From Guillardia theta CCMP2712 (Eukaryota; Cryptophyceae; Pyrenomonadales; Geminigeraceae): DNA of 64,000 nucleotides. How positions within the stretch are numbered: position 1 is the stretch's first letter; each line of letters starts with the position of its first letter. Shown in pieces: positions 53,486-63,919 of the stretch. A program made the position numbers and the translations under genes. The stretch spans positions 772,657 to 836,656 of the forward strand of contig NW_005434669.1 in assembly GCF_000315625.1 (NCBI RefSeq). The letters are read 5' to 3'. A model generated the notes under the pieces. It made no database searches, had not been told where the DNA came from, and saw only the letters and a list, made by a program, of their open reading frames with translations.

Positions 53486-56400
53486 CTACACGCGCCACAT
53501 GACACTGACCTCCATCTTCACTTCCGCCTTCACGTTGACCGGTTTCTGCGCATTCCTGGCCGCTGTGAGATCCGATCGCTCGTAGATCTGTGAAGGTTTG
53601 TCATGCTGACGTGTATCAGTCTCCTGCAGCTCACCTGGATGTACGCTTCCGAGATGGAGACAACCTGAGAGGTCGATCAGGGCAGATCGGCCATGGGGGA
53701 GCAAAGAAGCGTGGGGGGAGTCGAGGAGGGAAGAGAGAGGGAAAGGAGAGGAGACGCGTTTGCTCCTGACCTGCGGGAGAATCTCTTGGATGTGTAGGTC
53801 ATCCATGAGAAACCACTGATCTTGGGCCTTGTTGAGACACTGAGGCGCAGAATGTGTCAGAGAGGATGAAGGGTTTGCAGGAGGAGCGTGAAAATGGTTG
53901 GATTTAAGTTGCGAGATCATGGGGGATGCAGAGACAGGGGACAAGATGGAGGTAGTAAGGAAATAGTTACCTGGGTCCTGAAAACTCCTTCTTTCATAGC
54001 GATACCTTTGTCGTGAACCTGCCGCAGCGTCAGCATGCCTTCTTTGTGCCTTACTGCTGCCTGGAGCCCTCCGAGACTTTTCTCACCTCGTTTGTCCCAG
54101 TTGCCTTAGTCACAAGCCCCTCATGGCAGATGTTGGCGACCTGCAAGCGAGGGAATGACTTTTGACAGGGATTTGAACGGAACTCGATGGAAGAAGGCAA
54201 GAGCGGGAGCGGGAGCGGGAGCGGGAGCGGGAGCGGGAGCGGGAGCGGGAGCGGGAGCGGGAGCGGGAGCGGGAGCGGGAGCGGGAGCGGGAGCGGGAGC
54301 GGGAGCGGGAGCGGGAGCGGGAGCGGGAGCGGGAGCGGGAGCGGGAGCGGGAGCGGGAGCGGGAGGATACCAAGTCGTATCTTGTAACTACATTTTGGCC
54401 CTCGGGAATATCAATGAATTCTGAGATGGTGTGAGGAGACGAGGAAGGGAAAGAAAAGCACGCCAGCAGTTCACCTCGCAGATCAAGATTCTTGATGGGG
54501 AAGGAAACAATGGTGGGGTTCTTCTCCATCTTTCACAGGGATCGAGTTACTTGCGGCGGAACAGGCAGAGAGAAGAGGAAAACAAGACTGGCTGAGAGGG
54601 ACATCAACCAAGATTCTTGGTTCCTCACCTCGAACTGAGTGTTCATGTTGAATCTCTTGATGTTCAGGATGAGATAGCGGGGAAGCTCCAACAATCGGAA
54701 ACGCTTCAAGACTCCTCGAACGTTCTGGCCAAGAGGTCAGACAAGCACTGACCCCACAGCTCTCAGCCTCATCACCTGCTCGTAGACGCCGTCGAACTTG
54801 TGGAGGATCGTCAGCAAGGGGACCTGCGAGTCAGCACGTCACGGCCATGGAAGGAGCAGCGAGGGCTGGAGGAGCAGCAAACCTGCGGGATGATGTTCTT
54901 GTCCCTCTCATCAGCGTACAAGGGGGTAGGGGGGAGGTCGAGAGTCAGCTGCAGGAAAGGAGCTAGTGGGCACATTTTTGTCATGCGGAAGGGAGGGAGG
55001 AGAGTTTAGAGCATCACTTGTCTGAACGTCCCATGGCTCGTCGTCGTCCATGTCATCCTGCACTCAGAGATCAGCTTAGCGCGGGAGGCCTGTAGATCGG
55101 CACATCACCATGACCATCCTCTCGTTCTCATCTGCCTTCTTGATCTTGGCCTTCTTCGACTCCACTCGGACCTTGGGGGAAACGGGCGGGGAATGAGAAT
55201 ACGGCTCCTCGCCTCTACCTCTTGAAACCTCACCAGTCCTTGGAACACTTTGTGAATAACTGAACTGTTCCTCTTGTTCGATCCTCCCAGCCCCCGGTGC
55301 AAGCTGTCATCAATCAAAGTGACTCTCCAAGAATTCTGATAACATTTCCTCCTGGGCAACCTGTTGAGAAACCAGTTCAAGAACTCCGCAGGGTCAGAGT
55401 GGACATCGCTGGAGCCAATCGTTATCATCCCCCTCCCTCCTGTACTCTCAGACCTTCGGTACTTCCTGTTGCTCTCCACAGAAATCGCCTGGAACAGCTC
55501 GTGCGGGGATACCTGTATCACGAGCTCAGATCGGTCATGACAACCCGAGCTGTCAGTCACAGACCTGTCCCTTGAAGGCAGAAGGGTTCCACATCTTTCT
55601 AAGCAGCTCGCCGAACCTCTGAACAAGCGGGCTCTTGAAGTGCTTGTAGTTCTACCACATGCTCAGTCCCACCCAGTGAGTTCCTATGAGGGCGCACCTC
55701 GGGCAGGAGAAAGAAGTTTCGCAGCTCAGTCACGCAGCTGAGAGCTTGGATGATGACGTTCAAGTAAGCCTAACAGGAGTGTAACACACCATGACGGTTA
55801 CAGGTGTCAGATTCATCAACCGTGTTCTTGAGATTGTTCAACCCAACAGTCCCCGGGATGAACTCCGTACCATCTGCGAGAGAAGTTAACACGACGCACT
55901 CCTCTCCCCCGGCCAGCGAGTCTCAAAATACTCGAAAGTGAAAGTCAAGAGGAGAAAGGCTAAGAGTCTTTCTCTCGACCATGAAAGCTGATTCATCTCA
56001 TGCAAGCAAACTTACCGATTCCTCTCGAGTACTTGACGTCAATGTCCAGACTCTTCACCTGCACGAGAGGTGTCAGCGGACAAGAAGGTTCAGCTACAAG
56101 AGGAAGGAACACACATGTTCAGATGTGTATGTCGGGTTCAAGTTGTGCTTGATGTCCGCCAGGGACGAGTCCAGCACTTCGTAGTTGTCCGGAATGCAAT
56201 ACACTCTTCCTGATTCCAGCTTCATGAAAACATGGTGATTGTGCTCTAGCGAGTGGAAGTAGACTGGAGACCCTCGGGCTCGTCCTTGGAAGTACTTCCC
56301 GCACACAAGGCACACGTAGACGTTCAAGTGGGAGTTGGAGATAGAGCAAACTTTCTCAAAGTCGAAGTCAAGAATGTGACGGTTGATGCTGTCGAGATAC

Positions 56401-56770
56401 GGACAGAAACGTTGGGGCGGTTGTGGTCGCCTTGGGGCGATCCCGATAGCCTCCTTGTTGTCATCATCGCCAAGAACCTCATCCAAACGATTCTCATCGA
56501 AATCATCCACATCGTAGTCATCCCCGGCCCTGGATAGAGAGCCAAGAACGGATAATCAAACATAGAAGCATGCAGCAAGGCAGTGCGGGTGGCAAGAAGG
56601 CAAGGCAGGCAGGCAGGCAAAAGGGAGGAAGATCAAGAAAGGGGGCGGCACCTTTCCAACTTCACCTTGACCTTCTCCTCATCGCCATCTCGGTCGTCAG
56701 GCTCTTCTCGCTTGATCCCCACTGATGCAATGATCTCCTCCTTGCTCTTGTCTCCATCAACCCCCGGCAT
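53486..56770 (-). CDS. USP39: USP39/SAD1 tri-snRNP assembly factor
   Basis: ATG at 56770 (MPGVDGDKSKEEIIASVGIK), stop at 53486, about 14 exons. The ZnF-UBP domain (56110-56450) contains RFCPYLDSINRHILDFDFEK, CLVCGKYFQGRARGSPVYFH and SLEHNHHVFMKLESGRVYC. The inactive ubiquitin-hydrolase fold follows: IDVKYSRGI, FIPGTVGLNNLKNTVDE, AYLNVIIQALSCVTELRNFF, DVHSDPAEFLNWFLNRLP and ERDKNIIPQVPLLTILHKFD. The C-terminus gives LPRYLILNIKRFNMNTQFEK, NPTIVSFPIKNLDL, EFIDIPEGQNVVTRYDL, WFLMDDLHIQEILPQVVSIS and EAYIQIYERSD. LNNLKN stands where active USPs have the catalytic Cys box, so it lacks protease activity like its homologues. It stabilises the U4/U6.U5 tri-snRNP before splicing. Confidence 0.9.
54201..54364. 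repeat. GAGCGG hexanucleotide array, about 27 copies, in USP39 intron
   Basis: Perfect tandem GAGCGG over about 163 bp (GCTCCC on the sense strand). It begins within ~10 nt of the intron donor that follows the exon RYDL. Confidence 0.95.
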
Positions 56771-58932
56771 CTTCCACTGTGTCAAAACATGAAAATTCCC
56801 TGGACTATCTCAGGTATGTAGCAACTACTCTTGTGATTTTCATTCAACCTCAGCATACATCTACCTGACTGCCGTGCTTCCACTTCAACAACAACCCATC
56901 AAGCAAGGTCTGTAAATGATCGCCTTCTATTTTGCTCTATATGTACATGCTGAGGCTCAGGTTTCATGGACCCCTGCCTTTGCGATGAGCTCTTCTATGA
57001 TAGACTTAGCACACTTTATGTTTCGGTAGGGCTCTCAACATTTCTTCTTATTGGTATGCACCAGTTTTCATGCCAGTGCAATGTCATCTGACTTCTCTTG
57101 ACCTCGGCACACTACAATCATAATTTTCATCCATTTCTCGTTCGTCTTTTGCTTCTTGCCCGCCATTTGTTCGTGTTTAGGGCCTTCCGTTCCAGTCCCC
57201 ATTACTGCCCCTTCTTTATCCTGCAACGTTCCCCTCCCTTCCTGGCGCGTTCTTATCTCCTACCTCTCACACCCCTCTCTCCCTCCTCTATCCCCTCCTA
57301 GCATTCCCATTGCGCGGCTGCAGATCATTCCTTTCATTAGCCTCGTCCCCGCTCACACGCGGCGCCGGACCGTAGGCCGCCTGGTACGGTACTGTAGGCC
57401 GCAGGCCCGTTGGCCGGCCGGCACTGCCGGGCCCTCCGAGGCCGACAGGCAGGGCAGTGAGCGGCCCTTGAAGCCTTGGCTTGAAGGCCGGCGGCCAGCC
57501 TGAGGCCCGGACGCCACTGCCGATAATCTCACAGTGACCATACAGTGCCCGCCCCCCGCGGCCGCGGCGGGGGCCCGCCCGGCGGGCCGCCCGGCCGACC
57601 CGGTGACAGTGTACTACCGTAGTGACGGCTCAGTCGCCGCCGAGGCTCCGGCCGCCGACCGTCCCGCCGCGGCGGCCGGACTCCGGGACCCGGTCGCTCC
57701 AGCCGACCGTCCCGGAGTCCGAGTCCCGTACGGTCCCATTGACGGCCGGGCCCGGACCGTGTACGGTCACAGGCTCACGGTCCGGCGTGCCCGCCGGGCC
57801 GGGCCCGGCCGCCGCCCGGCGGCCGGCCGGCGGGGGCCGAGTGTAACTTGCTAGTCACTTGAAAACCGTCTGGCAACTAGTTGAAGACGACCGTCCCGCA
57901 CGGGTGACCCGTGCGGCCGGGCATCGCACGGTACCGGTCACCCGTGCGAGGACTCGGGTCGGCTGAGTCACTGAGTGCACATCCGCGTCCGATCGCCGGG
58001 AGTCGGGGGCCGCCCGGCCGCCGCGTGATGGAGTCGGCACGGAGGACTAGTGCTCGGTATAATCCGAATCGAGTCCCCGTCTCATTGATATGGCACGGTT
58101 GTTTGTCACGTTCAAGTTTTTTTTAATCGGATACGTGCCGCATGGGCAAGGGCTGGTACGGTACGGTGCCGTGAGATGCCACAACTGATGACAGTCACTA
58201 GTAGTGATTGCTGACCAGACACTGTGTGGCGCTGACTGCCTGCTGGTGACCCGAGTCGTCGTTGCCGCCCGGGCAAGCCTTCAGTTGTTACTTTTCGGAT
58301 GTTACCGAGGGGCGACCCTTTTTGACCTTTTCGTAATACTTCCGAGCTTCAATCGGAGGTCACGTTACCACCACCGTGATAACGGGCCGCCCGGCCCCGT
58401 AGGGTTCAGCGAAGGGTGGGGTGGTTTTACTTCATCAAGGGTCGACGGGTGCAGGTGGTGGTACGCGTGCCAGGGGCAAGGGGGTTGTAAAAGGAAGAAG
58501 TCGGGGATACAATCATTCGTGCGGGTGAAAAAAAAACGATCACGTAGCAACCTCTGACAGTCAATGACTTTAGATCTCTAGATGCAACGGTTCACACTTG
58601 CACGTCGGATCTGACTTTGCTCCTGTATGGCGGACCAACCCGCCTCAGTAACCTGACTGAAATTACTGACACTGTTACTGACAGGTGAAAATACACAAGT
58701 GACAGCTGCATGACGCGATGGCATGATGAAAAAGCAGATGATGGATTCAAGAGGATGAAGTCCTGGCAACGGATCTTCCGCGTGGAGAAGTGGGGAAAAC
58801 ACCATAGTCTCCTGGAGAACAATAAATTGTGACTTTGCTCTGCTTTCAAACTGTTTTGCTTTGTCACTTTGCTTTGCTTCACAGAGTCATGCAAAATAGT
58901 TTCGAATTAAGGTTTAAGACAAATTCATTAAA
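56771..58932. other. Spacer with GC island
   Basis: GC island at about 57350-58060, dense in CCGG, GTACGG and GGCCGG, with no copy of the AGTACGAGGACA motif. Both strands are open in several frames only because stops are rare at this composition. Confidence 0.55.
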
Positions 58933-59568
58933 TCAATTCCAAATAAAAGGTGCTTCATCTACCTGAGTCAGACCAAATGGTAAGAACTGGTCTTCCTCTT
59001 CCAAATAATAATCTTGAAGGGATGATTCGAATGAGTCCCCGTTGATTACTAGATGTGGTTCGTCGACATTGGCCTGTTCATCGTCTTCCGCAAACGGCTG
59101 TCTGGTGTTGTCATACCACAGATCACACGACGACTGATTGACAACCTCGCATATATCATCGAAAGTGATATCAACTGAGAGATCAGTTGAGCCGCTTTGA
59201 TGATCATCAGGGGAGCCACACGATAAACTCTCAACGTCCGTTGGCTCGGAAGAGGAGGAAACAGTAGAGGAGAGCCTGGGAGGCTGAATGGACTGCCTCT
59301 TTCTCTTGGGGCCTGGATTAGGTGTCTTGAAGGGCCATCTAGCAATGCCGAGCTTTCTGCATGCTCGTTTGATAGCTGTAGGACAGATGCCAAGTTCTTG
59401 AGACACCGCAACCAGAGGCCTGTCGAAGAAACTTTCCAAAAGTTCTCGAGTGAGCAACACGGGCTCGTCTTGAAGCGAGTCGTAGAGCTGAGTTTCTTGG
59501 GCACGCTTCTTTCGTGGACAGACCATGGCAACTGAGCGACGGTATGTTTTCAAGTTGGATGCTTGCAT
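58933..59568 (-). CDS. Short RWP-RK domain protein (subfamily 2)
   Basis: First ATG at 59568 (MQASNLKTYRRSVAMVCPRK), 211 residues. The RWP-RK domain runs from about residue 35 to 85: EPVLLTRELLESFFDRPLVA, then LGICPTAIKRACRKLGIARW and PFKTPNPGPKRKR. It has the RWPF signature but KTPNPGPK after it, and ICPT replaces VSLT in the recognition helix, separating it from the copies at 2-6.6 kb. The tail is acidic and aromatic (SSCDLWYDNT; EEEDQFLPFG), consistent with activation (inference). Divergent partner of the gene at 60373, with which it shares the MVCPRK start. Confidence 0.88.
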   Translation of the reverse strand: MQASNLKTYRRSVAMVCPRKKRAQETQLYDSLQDEPVLLTRELLESFFDRPLVAVSQELGICPTAIKRACRKLGIARWPFKTPNPGPKRKRQSIQPPRLSSTVSSSSEPTDVESLSCGSPDDHQSGSTDLSVDITFDDICEVVNQSSCDLWYDNTRQPFAEDDEQANVDEPHLVINGDSFESSLQDYYLEEEDQFLPFGLTQVDEAPFIWN

Positions 59569-60372
59569 CTTTCGGTGTGTTTCCTGGATAGTGGACGAGA
59601 CGGATGGTGGTTGATAGATAAGAGAGAGAGAGAAAGAGAGAGCGGTAGGTGTATGAGAGCAAGTCGGAGATGGAATGAAGAGGAGGAAGTTCAAAGGAGA
59701 GGAAGAGCTGAAAGAGGAGAGTGGCAGGCGGGCAGGCGATTGTGGTGGACGGGGAGGATTGCAGGGCTATATAGACAGCGGGAGTTGCGCACGTCGTGCG
59801 GAGGAACACCTAGGAGGCCAATGTCGGTTTGGATATCGGTTTCCAGATTGCCGTGCTGACAGTTCGAACTTAAAAGTATTTTGAAAGAACTCTGGGGCCC
59901 CAAACTCCGAGCGCCGCTCGACTTGCATAAAAACAATTCATGAAAAAGAAGCGTTTCAAAATACTGATGGTCAGCATGATCGTCTTGAAACAACGTGTTC
60001 TGGCGCCTGGCAAAAACCCAGCGCTTCAAATAAACGTGCAGTTATGGATTGGTCATGAACGATCAGAAACCAGCCATGAGCTATGCGAAACCACGAGATT
60101 CCATATTCGAAATCACTTCTTTTGGATACGACCGACCCCTTCCCCCGGCCCAAATTTGTCACACCCCAACACGCTCCACCTCCCTCACTCCCCGTGCGCC
60201 ATCCTTAGTACTGACATCCGTCCTCCGCCCCAAACCCCGCCCCTGGACTCTTCTCTTTATATTTGAACAGTTTGCATCAATAGTCCACAAGCACTCCTGC
60301 TCCTCCAACACAACTGCTAAGGTCGACTCCTCCGAACCGCACAAGCTTTCTTCTTGCTCCTATCTTCTGAAC
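59569..60372. promoter_or_regulatory. Bidirectional promoter of the RWP-RK pair
   Basis: 804 bp between divergent starts. TATA-like CTATATAG (59767-59774) lies about 200 nt upstream of the minus-strand ATG, and TTTATATTT (60257-60265) about 110 nt upstream of the plus-strand ATG. Most of the rest has no recognised motif. Confidence 0.45.
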
Positions 60373-60858
60373 ATGAACACTCAAGGCCGTCGACGAGTCG
60401 CTATGGTATGCCCTAGAAAGCAAACGTCTGAAAATGATGAGCCTGTTATGCTCACTCGAGAGCTCCTACAATCTTATTTCGATCGTTCCCTTTCTCAAGT
60501 TTCTGCTGAGATTGGAATTTGCCCCACTGCCATTAAGCGAGCTTGCCGGAAGCTTGGAATTGCAAAATGGCCTTACAAAACCCCGAATCCTGGTCCTAAG
60601 AAGAGAAAGACGAGTGATGCATCCGATCATCAAGCAGAATGTCCATCAACCTGGGATCAGTGCATATGCACACAGCAAAGCATGCAGGCATTTCCCAGCC
60701 TCCCGCTAGCAAAGGACCCTTTCGAAGAAGAGCGAAATCTATGCTTCGAACAGATCAGAACAACAACTTCATGTTACTATGAAGACCTGGACCTGGAGCA
60801 GTGCTTGCTGATGGAAACAGACATTGCTTTTCACTGGAATGATACAGAATTTTTTTGA
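60373..60858 (+). CDS. Short RWP-RK domain protein (subfamily 2)
   Basis: ATG at 60373 (MNTQGRRRVAMVCPRKQTSE), 161 residues. Domain: EPVMLTRELLQSYFDRSLSQ, then IGICPTAIKRACRKLGIAKW and PYKTPNPGPKKRK. The hallmark Arg of RWP is Lys here (KWPY). The acidic C-terminus ends DIAFHWNDTEFF. It is close to the minus-strand neighbour in the domain but strongly diverged in the tail, so this duplication is old compared with copies A and B. Confidence 0.88.
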   Translation: MNTQGRRRVAMVCPRKQTSENDEPVMLTRELLQSYFDRSLSQVSAEIGICPTAIKRACRKLGIAKWPYKTPNPGPKKRKTSDASDHQAECPSTWDQCICTQQSMQAFPSLPLAKDPFEEERNLCFEQIRTTTSCYYEDLDLEQCLLMETDIAFHWNDTEFF

Positions 60859-61374
60859 ATTTGTTTAAGATTATGTGAAATAAATCATATGAATTGTTAT
60901 CGAGTTCACCGTAAAAAGGCCTCTCAAATACACGAGAGCGCATTCCTTGTAGGTTCTGCTCTAGAGTGGCAATAGGCAGAAGTGCGTCACGTTGTAGATT
61001 GAATCTGACAGGGACACAGCGGCTGAGGCACGGTGAGTCCGCCGCAAATCAGTGATCTAGCTTTCCGAGGCCCATCTCAGTCATCATGGCATCGGACATC
61101 TCAGCGGCGTCGTGTCCTTTGTGGCCTTCGTGTCCTTCGTGGCCATCATTCCAAGTTCTGGTGCTGGATGGTTCCGGTACGCGTCTCCCCGGCTCAGTCA
61201 CCGTCGGCCGCCCGGCAGGCCCGGCGGCTGAGTGGGCGGGCCGCCCGGCTGAGTCGCCGACTTGCGGCCCGCCCGCGCCTCGGAGTGGGCCGGGTGCCAG
61301 TGCCCGGCCCAGTGCCAGTGCTTCAGTCCGATCAGGCGGCCCGGGGCCCCGGGGCCGCCGGGGTGACCGTCACG

Positions 61375-63320
61375 GCGGGAACTTTCCGGCTGAGTACCAC
61401 GGGTGACGCCCCTCAGCCGCGGGGAGTCCGGCTCGGGCCGCGGGCACTGTCAGCGGCACCGTGGCACCGTACCGTCCGCCCGGCCCAGCGGCCCCGGCGG
61501 ACTCGCGGGGCACTGCACGGCCCGGCCTGGCGTCCGACCGTCAGGACCATTCTGCCAGCCTGGGGTCACTCGGACGGCAGTGAGCCTCCCCGGTGGCATA
61601 CCTGACTCGGGCACTGTCCGATCATCGCGGCGATCGGCGGTCGGCGGCGGCGGTCCGATCAGCGGCTCCGAGGCTCGCGGGCTGACCGACTCACGGTACT
61701 TCACCGTGACGGTACTAATGACTGCCGCAACAGCCGTCCGATCGGGCCGGCCGCAGATCGGACGGAGATTCCGAACTTTCCGAGTTCGGACACTGCGGTC
61801 ACCAAGTACGGTCACCGGCCGGGCGGTGGCCTCAAAGTTAAGTTAAAAATGAGTACCGTCGAGGACAATCAGCTCAGTTTTAGCTAGCCTGCCCTGCCCT
61901 CCGGCAGTGTAGCTGAGAGTCCCCTCAGTTACTCAAAGATAAGTTACTTGAAAATCAGTACGAGGACAGCTGAGAGTAGCCTAGTACGGTCAGGAGTACC
62001 GTCAGCCGGTAATGAAAAGAATAGTCAAGCGGGAACTTTCCGGCTGAGTACCACGGCCCTCAGCCGCGGGGAGTCCGGCTCGGGCCGCGGGCACTAGCGG
62101 CACCGTCACGGTGGCACCGTACCCGGTCCGCCCGGCCCAGCGGCCCCGGCGGACTCGCGGGGCACTGCACGGCCCGGCCTGGCGTCCGACCGTCAGGACC
62201 ATTCTGCCAGCCTGGGGTCACTCGGACGGCAGTGAGCCTCCCCGGTGGCATACCTGACTCGGGCACTGTCCGATCATCGCGGCGATCGGCGGTCGGCGGC
62301 GGCGGTCCGATCAGCGGCTCCGAGGCTCGCGGGCTGACCGACTCACGGTACTTCACCGTGACGGTACTAATGACTGCCGCAACAGCCGTCCGATCGGGCC
62401 GGCCGCAGATCGGACGGAGATTCCGAACTTTCCGAGTTCGGACACTGCGGTCACCAAGTACGGTCACCGGCCGGGCGGTGGCCTCAAAGTTAAGTTAAAA
62501 ATGAGTACCGTCGAGGACAATCAGCTCAGTTTTAGCTAGCCTGCCCTGCCCTCCGGCAGTGTAGCTGAGAGTCCCCTCAGTTACTCAAAGATAAGTTAAA
62601 AATCAGTACGAGGACAGCTGAGAGTAGCCTAGTACGGTCAGGAGTACCGTCAGCCGGTAATGAAAAGAATAGTCAAGCGGGAACTTTCCGGCTGAGTACC
62701 ACGGCCCTCAGCCGCGGGGAGTCCGGCTCGGGCCGCGGGCACTAGCGGCACCGTCACGGTGGCACCGTACCGTCCGCCCGGCCCAGCGGCCCCGGCGGAC
62801 TCGCGGGGCACTGCACGGCCCGGCCTGGCGTCCGACCGTCAGGACCATTCTGCCAGCCTGGGGTCACTCGGACGGCAGTGAGCCTCCCCGGTGGCATACC
62901 TGACTCGGGGTGACTGTCCGATCATCGCGGCGGTCGGCGGTCGGCGGCGGCGGTCCGATCAGCGGCTCCGAGGCTCGCGGGCTGACCGACTCACGGTACT
63001 TCACCGTGACGGTACTAATGACTGCCGCAACAGCCGTCCGATCGGGCCGGCCGCAGATCGGACGGAGATTCCGAACTTTCCGAGTTCGGACACTGCGGTC
63101 ACCAAGTACGGTCACCGGCCGGGCGGTGGCCTCAAAGTTAAGTTAAAAATGAGTACCGTCGAGGACAATCAGCTCAGTTTTAGCTAGCCTGCCCTCCGGC
63201 AGTGTAGCTGAGAGTCCCCTCAGTTACTCAAAGATAAGTTAAAAATCAGTACGAGGACAGCTGAGAGTAGCCTAGTACGGTCAGGAGTACCGTCAGCCGG
63301 TAATGAAAAGAATAGTCAAA
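61375..63320. repeat. Tandem array of a ~650-bp unit, about three copies
   Basis: GCGGGAACTTTCCGGCTGAG begins units at 61375, 62029 and 62677 (spacings 654 and 648). Each unit has a GC-rich CCGG part and an AT-richer end with two motif copies (pairs at 61831/61929, 62483/62581, 63131/63224), followed by AATGAAAAGAATAGTCAA. Units differ by small indels: unit 1 carries an extra TGACGCC-type insertion, and unit 2 has ACCCGGTCC where unit 3 has ACCGTCC. The array ends at 63320, where AATAGTCAA leads into different sequence. Confidence 0.92.
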
Positions 63321-63373
63321 CTGGCAGGCAATGCAACAATGAAAAGAATAGTCAAACTGGCATGCAATGCAAC
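63302..63373. repeat. 36-bp tandem duplication at array end
   Basis: AATGAAAAGAATAGTCAAAC plus TGGCAGGCAATGCAAC occurs twice, with one G/T difference in the second half. It starts with the same sequence that closes each satellite unit. Confidence 0.85.
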
Positions 63374-63508
63374 AAGTATGCAATGTGACTGTCCTGCTCC
63401 GATGGGACGGCAGGGCAGGATGCTGATAAGAGAGCAATCGGAGGGTCTCAGACTGACTACAAAGACTGCGATGCCCGCCAAGTAGAGAACACATGGAAAA
63501 TCTGTTTG

Positions 63509-63919
63509 TTATTGTGGTAGTTGACTGGGAAATCCAGTACAGTACTGTTGTTTCTTAGTAGCAAGTGAGAGGGTACCTGCCACTTTTCCGGTAATGTTCT
63601 TGAATGCAGTTCTTTGCGGCGAGGTTAGATAGCACGGAACTCTTTCCCAGTGCACCGGGTAACGAAGAAGTTGTCTGGACTTGTTCTGTTTTTCAAGCTC
63701 TCTTGTTGTAGTACGCATATACATATCAAAAGAGTTCATATCGACTGATAGAGGGGAAATGGGAGAAGGAAGGCAGTGAGATTTGTCGAGGAGGAATACG
63801 GTATGCCGTAGTAGCTTTTTGCGCACCACTGTTTCAACCTCAAACTTGTCGGAGACAGGACCTTTCATCAGGGGATCAAATGCCCTCCAGCATCGCAAAC
63901 GACTGTGCCATACCTGCAT
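63509..63919 (-). CDS. Unknown protein exon at right edge
   Basis: 136 residues open, beginning MQVWHSRLRCWRAFDPLMKG and containing FEVETVVRKKLLRHTVFLLD and NKSRQLLRYPVHWERVPCYL. Upstream to the window end another frame reads YDSPVGLVYGVEIYRWNRAL, so a larger gene with an intron near 63860-63920 is likely. I could not find a splice that joins the two in frame. No family recognised. Confidence 0.4.
   Translation of the reverse strand: MQVWHSRLRCWRAFDPLMKGPVSDKFEVETVVRKKLLRHTVFLLDKSHCLPSPISPLSVDMNSFDMYMRTTTRELEKQNKSRQLLRYPVHWERVPCYLTSPQRTAFKNITGKVAGTLSLATKKQQYCTGFPSQLPQ

Larger units (their letters stand above)
60859..63508. other. Spacer dominated by a satellite-like array
   Basis: A GC island from about 61160 leads into the ~650-bp tandem array (61375-63320). 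No protein is supported, although the repeats share open frames. Confidence 0.6.

Noticed and set aside
61403-63146. Conserved open frames in the satellite units (for example 62060-62467 and 62232-62498)
   Set aside because: Stops are rare at this GC content, frames are open on both strands, and conservation simply follows recent duplication of the DNA.
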